A stretch of 64,000 nucleotides of DNA. It comes from Allobosea sp. WAO. Lineage in GTDB: Bacteria > Pseudomonadota > Alphaproteobacteria > Rhizobiales > Beijerinckiaceae. The notes beneath the pieces are model-generated. The model did not search any database. It saw nothing but the letters and a program-made list of their open reading frames with translations, and had not been told where the DNA came from. Made by a program: the position numbers and the translations under genes. Location: positions 293,240-357,239 of the forward strand of contig NZ_JXTJ01000012.1 of NCBI RefSeq assembly GCF_001509835.1, read 5' to 3'. This document shows, one piece after another, positions 16,998 to 26,970 of the stretch; the stretch's first letter is position 1; every line of letters starts with the position of its first letter.

Positions 16998-18719
16998 TCA
17001 GCCGAAGAGACGGAAGCGTCCCTTTGGCTCTTCCGGCGGTGCCTGTTCCGGGCCGGGATCGTCGGGGGCGTGGGCAACCGGGAAGACCACCGGCGATGGC
17101 CGGGCCTGCGCCGCAGGCTTGCCTGAATTAGGCGCCGCCTGGGTGGAGGCTGCGGCTGCCGGTTCGGGCTTTGCCTCGGCGACCGGCTCAGGCTTTGCCT
17201 CCAGCTTGGGGGCGGATTTGGCTTCGGACTTTGTCTCTGAGCTGGGCTCGGCGCGTGTCTCCGGAGCGGCGTGCGTCGGCGCGGGCGCGACCGTTTCGAT
17301 CACAGCGGCGGCCGGAACGGCCTCGACCGTCGGCACGGCTGGTTCCGGCGTTGCAGCTTCGGCCCGTCCTTCGAGAAGCGGGGCGGAGTCGTCGAGATCG
17401 GCGAGCACGTCGTCGAGATCGGCGGCCGGGCGGCCGAGCGTCGCCGGCGGCACCGTCCAGACGAAGGCGTCGAGGCGGCCGGAGATCGGCGAGACCGGCA
17501 GCCAATGGTCGGAGACCAGCCCATCGGCGACCCAGGCGGCGTCGCGCGGGGCGCGGGTGGCGCGGGCGAGCCATTCGCGCACGCGCCCGGCGGCGCCGTG
17601 CTCGGCCTCTTCGAGCTCGGCCATCAGCAGGCACACGCGCACCGAGGCGCCGCCGGCGAGCAGTGGCTTCAGCGTCGCGCGGGCCCTGGCGAAATCCTGG
17701 GCGTGGATCGCCGCGCCGGCCAGCGCCAGCACGCCTTCCGGATCGGCCGGGCGCAGCTTCGTCAACGTCTCGGCGCGACCGAGACGATCGCGGGCGCTGT
17801 CGCCGGGGCGGACGTCGAGATAGGCGGCGGCGATATCGGGATGCGAAGCCTCCTTCCAGGCGGCTTCGAGCAGTTTGGCCGCCTTCTTGATGTCGCCGCG
17901 CTCGGAGAGCATGCGTCCGGCCAGCGCCGCGGCCGGCGTCAGCCCGGGGGCGAGCTTCGTGGCTTCGAGTGCAGCGGCAAGCGCCTTTTCGGGCTCGCGG
18001 CCCTTGGCTTCGAGGGCTTCGGCGGCGAGCAGCACGGCGCGCTGGCGCTTGGCCTCGGCCTTGTCGGCGAGGCGCAGGGCGGCGCGGCGTTCGACGGCGG
18101 TACGCGCCGCCTGCCAGTCGCCGGCACTGGTGTGGAAGTCGAGCAGGGCGTCATTGGCCCAGGCGAGCGAGGGCGAGCGCCGCACCGCCTCGTCGGCGAA
18201 GGCGCGCGCGGCGACCATGTCGCCGCGGCGACGCGCCTCGACGAACAGGCCGCGCAGGCCGAGCACGCGCGTCTCGGGCTTGTCGAGCATCGCCTTGAAT
18301 GCGGCCTCTGCCCGGCCGCGATCGCCGGTGAGCTGGGCGGTCTGCGCCTCCAGCAGCAGGGTCAGCGGTTCCTCGGCTGCGAATTTGCGGGCGTCCTGGG
18401 CGTAGCGGCCGGCGGCGATCGGATCGCCGGCGCCGATCGCGACCATGCCGCGCGAGACCGCCTCGAAGCCGCGCGCCCGGCGGCGTGCTCGTGACGCGAA
18501 GCTGAAGGCGGAGGGCAGGCCGAGCACGAAGCGCAGCACCGCCCAGACGACCAGCGCCAGGAAGGCGAGCAGGATGACGCCGATCGCAGCGATCGCGACG
18601 CTGGTCTCGATCCGGTAGCCCTGCCAGAGCACCGAGACCTCGCCCGGCCGGTCGGCGAGCCAGACAGCGCCGGCGGCCAGCGCGGCGATGACGAGAAGAT
18701 AGGTCAGTACGCGAACCAT
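16998..18719 (-). CDS. hemY: HemY N-terminal domain (tetratricopeptide-like) membrane protein
   Basis: About 573 residues. Two membrane helices (about residues 3-22 and 41-66) flank VWLADRPGEVSVLWQGYRIETS, the diagnostic HemY_N motif. A long Ala-rich helical region follows (TPR-like, about 90-420). The tail is low-complexity Ala/Pro/Lys/Glu and ends in PEEPKGRFRLFG. It is linked to haem synthesis only by operon position; it is not the Bacillus HemY oxidase. The start at 18719 was chosen because HemY_N begins there; the open frame continues upstream only as antisense to hemD. It follows the hemD fusion gene by 16 bp. Confidence 0.85.
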   Translation of the reverse strand: MVRVLTYLLVIAALAAGAVWLADRPGEVSVLWQGYRIETSVAIAAIGVILLAFLALVVWAVLRFVLGLPSAFSFASRARRRARGFEAVSRGMVAIGAGDPIAAGRYAQDARKFAAEEPLTLLLEAQTAQLTGDRGRAEAAFKAMLDKPETRVLGLRGLFVEARRRGDMVAARAFADEAVRRSPSLAWANDALLDFHTSAGDWQAARTAVERRAALRLADKAEAKRQRAVLLAAEALEAKGREPEKALAAALEATKLAPGLTPAAALAGRMLSERGDIKKAAKLLEAAWKEASHPDIAAAYLDVRPGDSARDRLGRAETLTKLRPADPEGVLALAGAAIHAQDFARARATLKPLLAGGASVRVCLLMAELEEAEHGAAGRVREWLARATRAPRDAAWVADGLVSDHWLPVSPISGRLDAFVWTVPPATLGRPAADLDDVLADLDDSAPLLEGRAEAATPEPAVPTVEAVPAAAVIETVAPAPTHAAPETRAEPSSETKSEAKSAPKLEAKPEPVAEAKPEPAAAASTQAAPNSGKPAAQARPSPVVFPVAHAPDDPGPEQAPPEEPKGRFRLFG

Positions 18720-18735
18720 GGACCGATAACCTTCC

Positions 18736-20775
18736 TCAGCCTGCCGAACCCAGTGCCGCGACCGCGTTGCGCGCGATCCCGGCGATGGCGGCCTCAGCCG
18801 CCGCACGCTGCCGGATTGCCGCCCCGAACGCCTCGCTCGGGCGCCGCGCCGGCTCCGGCAGTTGCGCCCAGAGGGTCGCCGCAGTGGCGATGTCGTTCTG
18901 CACCAGCGCATTCTCCAGACGGATCGGCAGCGTCGCCGGATCGTTCGCGCCGGTGTCGCCGACCGGCCGGATGGTGACGATGCGGCTGGCGAGTCCGAGC
19001 AGCTTGTCTTCCCAGCTGCTGGCCGGGGGGGCGCTCTCGCGGGCGAACAGGGCACGATGGCTGCGGAACTGCGCAAGCAGGGCATCGCGGGTCGCCGTGC
19101 CGCTGGCTGCGACCGCTTCGAGCGCCGTCAGCTCCGTCGCGGGGATGCCGCCCGCCGCGAGTGCGGCGACGTCCTGCTGGAAAGGCCGGCCGGCGGCGAT
19201 TGCGTCGCGGATGCGCTCGGCGAGGACGATGCGGGCGGCGGCCAGAGCCTGCCGACTCGGCACCAGCGCATTCTTGGCGGTGGTCTCGACGGCGGCGAGG
19301 CGCTGCCCGGTCTCTCCGAGACGGCGCTCGAGCTCGGTTGCGGCAGTGCGGGCGGCGGCGGCGTTGCTGTCGGCCTGGGTGAGCTTTTCGGTGACCTGGG
19401 CCAGGGCGGCGGCATCGCCCGCTGCGACCGCCGGGGCGGCCTTGGCGAGCTCGGCGAGGCGGCTCGCATTGCTCTGTGCCGCGGCGTCGGCCTTGGCGGC
19501 GCTGTCGGCGGCGGCGCTCGCCTTGCGGTCGATCGCTTCGAGCGCGGCGCGATTGGGCAAGGCGGCGTTCTGCACCTGCAGGGCCTCGATGCGGCGGTTC
19601 AGCTCGGCGAGACGGGCAGCGTCGTCGGGGCCCGCGAGCTTGAGGCCGAGCAGCACCAGCCCGGCGCCGACCGCACCGCCGACCAGCCCGGCCAGAGCAA
19701 GGGCCGGCAGCCCGGCGCGGCGCTGCGGCGGAGGCGCCGGGGGCGGCTCGAATTCACGGGGCAGGGCTTCGCTCGGCAGGATCGCCTCGGCCGCGCTTTC
19801 AGTGCGTTCAGCCGCGGAGGCGCTGCTCGTGGCAGCTTCCGGCTCTGGTGCTGCAGCCTCGGGCGCCTGCGCCTCGGAGGAGGCTGGCGCGGCCGCTTCG
19901 GCCTGCGGCGCGAGCTCGATGGTCGGCGGTGTCCGACCCGACCGGCTGCGACGCTTTGCGGCCGGGCTCTGTTCGCTGCTCGGCTCGCTCATCGCGTCCT
20001 TGTCCATCTCCGCGGCCGGTTCGGGAGCCGCCTTGTCCTCTCTAGCATCGCCGTCGAGCAGAATGCGAGCCGGCAGATGGTCGAGCGCGGCGAGCAGCGC
20101 GGCCTCCTCGGCATGCTCGGCGACCAGGATGGTGCCGGCGCCGGCACTGATCAGCGGTGCGGCGATCTCGGCCGAGAGCGCGACCTGCGGCAAGGCGAGC
20201 GCCTGCTCGGTGAGGCCGGCCGCGCCGGCCAGCGCCAGGAAGGTCTGGGCACTGCGCGGCGAGTAGTGCAGGGCGGCGTCGGCCTCGCCGCCGCGCAGCG
20301 CGTCGGCCGCAGGCTGGGGCAGCGCATCGACGGCCTTCGCCTCATAGGCGGTCCAGACCGTCACGGTATGGCCGGCGTCGCGCAACTGCTCGGGCAGGTC
20401 GTCATGCCGGTCCTGGCCGGCGACGAAGAGCAGCTTCCTGGGTTCCGGCAATTCACCGGCGATCAAGGCGAGGAGATCGGCGCGGTTGCCCTTGGCGTTG
20501 CGGGTCGCAAAGCCGAGCTGGCCCGCTGCCTCGGCGGTGCGGGAGCCGACGCAGAAGGCGGGAAGCGATTTGCGCCAGGCTTTCGGCAACTGCTCCAGCG
20601 CCGGCACGGCATTGGCGCTGGTCAGGACGAGCGCGTCGAACGGGCCTTTCGGCGCCGGCTCCGTGCCTGGGACGATGCTGAAGAGTGGCGCCAGGACCGG
20701 CTCCTGGCCGCGCTCGATCAGCACCTTGGCGGTGCGCTCGGCATCGGGCTGCGGTCTCAACACCAGAACGCGCAT
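18736..20775 (-). CDS. hemD: Uroporphyrinogen-III synthase fused to mitofilin (Mic60-like) protein
   Basis: A single 679-residue reading frame. Residues 1-240 are a HemD domain (MRVLVLRPQPDAERTAKVL, LVLTSANAV, FCVGSRTAEAAGQLGF, DAALHYSPRSAQTFL), which closes hydroxymethylbilane to uroporphyrinogen III. A disordered Glu/Ala/Pro/Arg linker follows (about 241-353). Then come one membrane helix (about 355-382), a coiled coil (about 385-500) and a mitofilin-type C-terminus (about 500-670; ENALVQNDIATAATLWAQLP). In most alphaproteobacteria I know these are two adjacent genes. An internal ATG at 19992 (residue 262) has AAGGA four bases upstream and could give a separate mitofilin product. It is in operon with hemC (40 bp) and the hemY-like gene. 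Confidence 0.85.
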   Translation of the reverse strand: MRVLVLRPQPDAERTAKVLIERGQEPVLAPLFSIVPGTEPAPKGPFDALVLTSANAVPALEQLPKAWRKSLPAFCVGSRTAEAAGQLGFATRNAKGNRADLLALIAGELPEPRKLLFVAGQDRHDDLPEQLRDAGHTVTVWTAYEAKAVDALPQPAADALRGGEADAALHYSPRSAQTFLALAGAAGLTEQALALPQVALSAEIAAPLISAGAGTILVAEHAEEAALLAALDHLPARILLDGDAREDKAAPEPAAEMDKDAMSEPSSEQSPAAKRRSRSGRTPPTIELAPQAEAAAPASSEAQAPEAAAPEPEAATSSASAAERTESAAEAILPSEALPREFEPPPAPPPQRRAGLPALALAGLVGGAVGAGLVLLGLKLAGPDDAARLAELNRRIEALQVQNAALPNRAALEAIDRKASAAADSAAKADAAAQSNASRLAELAKAAPAVAAGDAAALAQVTEKLTQADSNAAAARTAATELERRLGETGQRLAAVETTAKNALVPSRQALAAARIVLAERIRDAIAAGRPFQQDVAALAAGGIPATELTALEAVAASGTATRDALLAQFRSHRALFARESAPPASSWEDKLLGLASRIVTIRPVGDTGANDPATLPIRLENALVQNDIATAATLWAQLPEPARRPSEAFGAAIRQRAAAEAAIAGIARNAVAALGSAG

Positions 20776-20807
20776 GTCGTCTCCTTGCTTTGGCCGGTCG
20801 TGAAGGC

Positions 20808-21767
20808 TCAGGCCGGATCGTAGATGCCGGCCGGAGCGCGGGCGCGCAACTCGCGTCCGAGATCGGCTCCCAGTTTCGCGGCGTCCGTGACGGAACCATG
20901 GCGCTCGCCCTCGGCGCTCGCCGACCCGTCGGGGGAGAGCAGGAGGCCGCGCAGATGCACGAGGTCGCCGGTGACGACCGCATGGCCGGCGATCGGCATG
21001 CGGCAGGAGCCGTCGACCTCGGCCAGGAAGGCGCGCTCGGCGGTCACGGCAAAGCCGGTATCGCGGCAGATCACCGGGGCGAGGGCGGCGATGGCGGCAG
21101 CATCGTCAGCGCGGATCGTGATGCCGATCGCGCCCTGGCCGACGGCCGGCAGCGATTCCTCGAGCGCCAGGATGCCGCTCGCCTTGTCCTCGAGCCCGAG
21201 ACGGCGCAATCCGGCGAGCGCCAGCAGCGTCGCGTCGATCTCGCCGCTGGCGACCTTCTCCATGCGCCGCGCGACATTGCCGCGCAGCAGCACGACCTGG
21301 AGATCGGGCCGGGAACGGCGCAGCATCGCCTGCCGGCGCAGCGAGGCCGAGCCGATCACCGCGCCCTGCGGCAGGTCGGCGACCCTCGCTATGCCGCGCG
21401 AGATCAGTGCGTCGCGCGCATCCTCGCGCGGGAGATAGCCGCCGACGACGAGCCCGTCCGGCAGCCGGGTCTGCAGGTCCTTGGAGGAGTGCACGGCGAA
21501 ATCGATCGTCCCGGCGAGCTGGGCGACGTCGAGTTCCTTGGTGAACAATCCCTTGCCGCCGGCCTCGGCCAGCGAGCGGTTCTGGATCGAATCGCCGGTG
21601 GTGACGATGGCATCGAGCGGCAGTTCGTCCTGCGCCCAGCCATGGGCCTGCATCAGGCGGCCGGCGAACTCGCGCGCCTGCGCCATGGCCAGCGGGCTGG
21701 CGCGCGTGCCGATGACGAAGCGGCCGGGCAGGCGCTGCTGGCGTGGCGGGGTGGGCTGCTGACTCAT
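20808..21767 (-). CDS. hemC: Porphobilinogen deaminase (hydroxymethylbilane synthase)
   Basis: A 319-residue cytosolic enzyme that joins four porphobilinogens into hydroxymethylbilane. FVIGTRASPLAMAQA opens the catalytic domain, TIDFAVHSSKDLQTRLPDG contains the catalytic Asp region, IGSASLRRQAML supplies Arg ligands, and DGSCRMPIAGHA has the Cys (about residue 255) that carries the dipyrromethane cofactor. ATG 21767 was chosen over upstream frames because the family begins about 15 residues before IGTRASPLA. It is the first gene of hemC-hemD/mitofilin-hemY and diverges from tsaD across 159 bp. Confidence 0.95.
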   Translation of the reverse strand: MSQQPTPPRQQRLPGRFVIGTRASPLAMAQAREFAGRLMQAHGWAQDELPLDAIVTTGDSIQNRSLAEAGGKGLFTKELDVAQLAGTIDFAVHSSKDLQTRLPDGLVVGGYLPREDARDALISRGIARVADLPQGAVIGSASLRRQAMLRRSRPDLQVVLLRGNVARRMEKVASGEIDATLLALAGLRRLGLEDKASGILALEESLPAVGQGAIGITIRADDAAAIAALAPVICRDTGFAVTAERAFLAEVDGSCRMPIAGHAVVTGDLVHLRGLLLSPDGSASAEGERHGSVTDAAKLGADLGRELRARAPAGIYDPA

Positions 21768-21926
21768 GCGGCGCAAATTCTCCGGTTCCGGCGCGGGGCT
21801 CGCCCGCGCCATTGGCCTTCTTCTTCTTGCAGCACTATACGAAGGAAATCCCCGCGCGAAACCGCGCACCCGGCAGCGGCCCCGCCGCCGGAACCTTGAA
21901 CCAGCGAGAATTTCGACCGACCGGCC

Positions 21927-22970
21927 ATGCGTGTTCTGGGCATAGAGACCACCTGCGACGAGACGGCGGCCGCGATCGTCGGCGTCGATCGCGCCGGCGA
22001 GGCCAAGATCCTCTCGAATGAGATCCTCAGCCAGATCGCGGCGCATGCGGCCTATGGCGGCGTCGTGCCCGAGATCGCGGCGCGCGCCCATGTCGAGGCG
22101 ATCGACCGGATCGTGGCGCGGGCCTTCGAGACGGCCGGGCTCAAGGCCTCGGAGATCGACGCCGTCGCAGCGGCCGCCGGGCCGGGCCTTGTCGGCGGCG
22201 TCATGGTCGGCCTGACCAGCGCCAAGGCGATCGCACTGGTAACCGGCAAGCCCTTCATCGCGGTCAACCATCTCGAAGGCCATGCCCTGACGGCGCGGCT
22301 GACCGACGATGTCGCCTTCCCCTATCTTCTGCTGCTGGTCTCGGGCGGTCACACGCAGTTGCTCGCAGTGCGCGGCGTCGGCGACTACGTCCGGCTCGGC
22401 ACGACCATCGACGACGCGGTCGGCGAAGCCTTCGACAAGATCGCCAAGATGCTGGGCCTGCCCTATCCCGGCGGGCCCTCCGTTGAGCGCGAGGCGCTGA
22501 ACGGCGATTCCGAGCGCTTCGAGTTTCCGCGGCCGATGAGCGGGCGGCCCAAGCCGGATTTCTCGCTGTCTGGCCTGAAGACCGCGGTGCGGCTGATGGC
22601 GGAGCGGATCGCGCCGCTTTCGGACCGCGACGTCGCCGATCTCTGCGCCTCCTTCCAGGCGGCAGTGGTCGACGTGCTGGTCGACCGCACCCGTGCCGGG
22701 CTTCGCGCCTGCCGCGAGGCCGGAATCAGCCCGTCGACGCTCGTCGTCGCCGGCGGTGTCGCCGCCAATCAGGCGATCCGCAGCGGGCTGACGCGGCTCG
22801 CCACCGAAGCCGGATTGCCGATGGTGGCGCCGCCGCTGGTGCTCTGTGGCGACAATGGCGCGATGATCGCATGGGCCGGGCTGGAGCGGCTGCGCCTCGG
22901 GTTGGTCGACGACATGGGCGCGCTCGCCCGTCCGCGCTGGCCGCTCGACGAAATCAAGGCCGCCGGATGA
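21927..22970 (+). CDS. tsaD: tRNA N6-adenosine threonylcarbamoyltransferase
   Basis: A 347-residue ASKHA-fold enzyme that transfers threonylcarbamoyl to A37 of ANN-decoding tRNAs, working with TsaB/TsaE. MRVLGIETTCDETAAAIV is the nucleotide-binding start. The metal-binding His residues are in AVNHLEGHALTARL, and LLLVSGGHTQLL and GGVAANQAIRSGLTRLA are further family motifs. The length is typical. It overlaps gpsA by four bases (ATGA). Confidence 0.96.
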   Translation: MRVLGIETTCDETAAAIVGVDRAGEAKILSNEILSQIAAHAAYGGVVPEIAARAHVEAIDRIVARAFETAGLKASEIDAVAAAAGPGLVGGVMVGLTSAKAIALVTGKPFIAVNHLEGHALTARLTDDVAFPYLLLLVSGGHTQLLAVRGVGDYVRLGTTIDDAVGEAFDKIAKMLGLPYPGGPSVEREALNGDSERFEFPRPMSGRPKPDFSLSGLKTAVRLMAERIAPLSDRDVADLCASFQAAVVDVLVDRTRAGLRACREAGISPSTLVVAGGVAANQAIRSGLTRLATEAGLPMVAPPLVLCGDNGAMIAWAGLERLRLGLVDDMGALARPRWPLDEIKAAG

Positions 22971-23965
22971 CGCCTTCCGACCGGTTCGCCACGATCGGCG
23001 TCGTCGGCGGCGGCGCCTTCGGCGCGGCGCTCGCTCTTGCGGCGGCGCGAGCCGGGCGGAGCGTGATCCTCTGGGCCCGCGACGCCCAGGCGGTCACGAT
23101 CATGCGCGATAGCCGCGCGGTGCCGCGCCTGCCCGGCGCGACCTTGCCCGAAAGCGTGACCCCGGTCGCGGAGATGGCGGCGCTGTCGGAGGCGCAGGCG
23201 CTGATCCTTGCCGTGCCGACCCAGGCGCTGCGGCCGGTCTGCGCCGATCTCGCGCGCGCCCTCCCCACTGGGCTGCCGGCGATCTCTGCAGCCAAGGGCA
23301 TCGAGCAGAAGAGCGGGCTGTTCACTACGCAGATCGTCGCCGAGCTCTGGCCGGGTGCCGTGCCGGCGATCCTGTCCGGCCCGAGCTTCGCGGCCGACAT
23401 CGCGCGCGGCCTGCCGACGGCGCTGACACTGGCGGCGGCCGAGCCCACGCTGGCGCAGGATCTCGCCGAGGCGCTGAGCTCGGCTTCGCTGCGCATCTAT
23501 CACAGCAACGACCCGCGCGGCGTCGAGATCGGCGGCGCCGCCAAGAACGTGCTCGCCATCGCGGCCGGGATCGCTATCGGGCTCGGCTATGGCGAGAGCG
23601 CCCGGGCGGCGCTGGTGGCGCGCGGCTTCGCCGAGCTGCGCCGTTTCGGCGAGGCGTTCGGGGCGCAGTCGGAGACGCTGATGGGACTTTCCGGGCTGGG
23701 CGACGTCGTGCTCTCCTGCGCCTCGGCGCAATCGCGCAATTTCGCCTATGGGCTGGCGCTCGGGCAGGGGCGGAGCCCGGAAGAGGCCGCCGGCGGCAAG
23801 CTCGCCGAGGGCGCCTTCACGGCGGCGATCCTTGCGGAAATGGCGCGGTCGCGGCAGATCGAGACGCCGATCGCCGAAGCCGTGGCGGCGATCATCGCCG
23901 GCGAGGCTGGTGTCCGCGAGGCGGTGGCCGGGCTGTTGGCGCGGCCGATCCGGGCTGAGAACTGA
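22967..23965 (+). CDS. gpsA: Glycerol-3-phosphate dehydrogenase [NAD(P)+]
   Basis: A 332-residue cytosolic enzyme that reduces dihydroxyacetone phosphate to sn-glycerol-3-phosphate for phospholipids. The Rossmann motif is IGVVGGGAFGAALALAAAR, the substrate-binding region PAILSGPSFAADIARGLPT, the catalytic Lys lies in EIGGAAKNVLAIAAGI, and GLSGLGDVVLSCASAQSRN is the family's C-terminal signature. It is translationally coupled to tsaD. Confidence 0.95.
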   Translation: MTPSDRFATIGVVGGGAFGAALALAAARAGRSVILWARDAQAVTIMRDSRAVPRLPGATLPESVTPVAEMAALSEAQALILAVPTQALRPVCADLARALPTGLPAISAAKGIEQKSGLFTTQIVAELWPGAVPAILSGPSFAADIARGLPTALTLAAAEPTLAQDLAEALSSASLRIYHSNDPRGVEIGGAAKNVLAIAAGIAIGLGYGESARAALVARGFAELRRFGEAFGAQSETLMGLSGLGDVVLSCASAQSRNFAYGLALGQGRSPEEAAGGKLAEGAFTAAILAEMARSRQIETPIAEAVAAIIAGEAGVREAVAGLLARPIRAEN

Positions 23966-23995
23966 GCCGGCTGGGTCTGAGCGAGGGAGCGAGCA

Positions 23996-24328
23996 ATGGC
24001 CAATGACTGGTCCGACCTGACGAAGCGCGTCGCCCGAGGCATCGCGGAAGTGCGCAAGACCACCGGCGCCGAGCTCGTGGCCGAAAGCCAGCCCGTGCCC
24101 TTGGCCGGGCGCATCGCCGGGCGGGTGATCGAACTGCGTCGCCGGCGCCGCGAGGACACGCATCGCTTCGTGCTGATCCTGCCCTTCGGCGAGGGCGAGA
24201 CCAGGATCGAGCTCAGTCCGCAGGATTATGCGGCTCTGACCCGCGAGATGGTGCGATTCTGGAACGAACAGGGCGAGGCGGCATCGCGGCCGCCGGTGCC
24301 CTTGAAGGAAGAAGAGGACGAGGCCTGA
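23996..24328 (+). CDS. Conserved small protein of unknown function
   Basis: A 110-residue cytoplasmic protein with no family I can name. Residues 45-90 look like a beta hairpin plus helix (HRFVLILPFGEGETRIELS, then DYAALTREMVRFWN), and the C-terminus is acidic (KEEEDEA). It has no Cys, membrane segment or signal. The ribosome site GGGAG precedes ATG 23996. It is 30 bp after gpsA and its stop overlaps the EVE gene start by one base, so it belongs to the tsaD operon. Confidence 0.75.
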   Translation: MANDWSDLTKRVARGIAEVRKTTGAELVAESQPVPLAGRIAGRVIELRRRRREDTHRFVLILPFGEGETRIELSPQDYAALTREMVRFWNEQGEAASRPPVPLKEEEDEA

Positions 24329-24738
24329 TGGCGCACTGGTTGATCAAGTCGGAACCCTCGGTCTGGTCCTGGGACCAGCAGGTCGCGGCCGGCGCCAAGG
24401 GGACGCATTGGGACGGGGTCAAGAACCACACCGCCAAGCTCAACCTTATGGCGATGAAAAAGGGCGACCAGGTCTTCTTCTATCATTCCAATGAAGGCCT
24501 CGAGGTCGTCGGCATCGTCGAGGTGATCAGGGAGCACTATCCCTGGGTCGAGGCGGGGCCGCCCTGGGTGCTGGTCGATTTCAAGGCGGTGAAACCGCTG
24601 CCGAAGCCGGTGTCGCTCGCCGCGGTCAAGGCCGAGCCTAGCCTCGCCAAGATGTCGCTGGTCACCTCCTTCCGGCTGTCGGTGCAGCCGGTAAGCGACG
24701 AGGAATGGGCGATCATCTGCAAGATGGGCGGGCTCTGA
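24328..24738 (+). CDS. EVE domain protein (PUA-like, THYN1 family)
   Basis: A 136-residue protein made entirely of an EVE domain. It begins MAHWLIKSEPSVWSWDQQ, with GTHWDGVKNHTAKLNLMAMKKGDQVFFYHSN and VVGIVEVIREHYP as split family motifs. EVE domains are PUA-related and are thought to bind modified bases in nucleic acids. The last residues (SDEEWAIICKMGGL) are typical of bacterial members. It is co-transcribed with tsaD, gpsA and the small orf; the tRNA-modification neighbour tsaD hints at an RNA role, by inference only. Confidence 0.9.
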   Translation: MAHWLIKSEPSVWSWDQQVAAGAKGTHWDGVKNHTAKLNLMAMKKGDQVFFYHSNEGLEVVGIVEVIREHYPWVEAGPPWVLVDFKAVKPLPKPVSLAAVKAEPSLAKMSLVTSFRLSVQPVSDEEWAIICKMGGL

Positions 24739-25005
24739 GACACAGCTTCGCTGGCTCCCGTCTGGAGGCCGGCGGAAGGCTGGTCATCGGGGTGCCCAAG
24801 GGGGCCGGGCAGACCGCGCGGCCTCGCGCCCTCGCCGAAAGTCGCAGCAACGAAAGTGCGAGCCGGCGGCGCTTGTCGCAAATGACTTGCGTCTTATGAT
24901 GCGACGAACTTGAAAGAAGCCGAGTCGGATTGCGACGACGGCACCAAGCCGCCCCGAGCCGCCACCGGCTCACGCCGACGGCCGAAGTCTGGGGAGAAGC
25001 CTGAT

Positions 25006-26958
<1,953 letters not shown>

Positions 26959-26970
26959 GGCCGGTCCGGC

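Noticed and set aside
15772..17823. Plus-strand open frame of 683 codons opposite rluD and the hemY-like gene
   Set aside because: Shadow of two clear genes; Ser/Ala/Gly-rich end without motifs.
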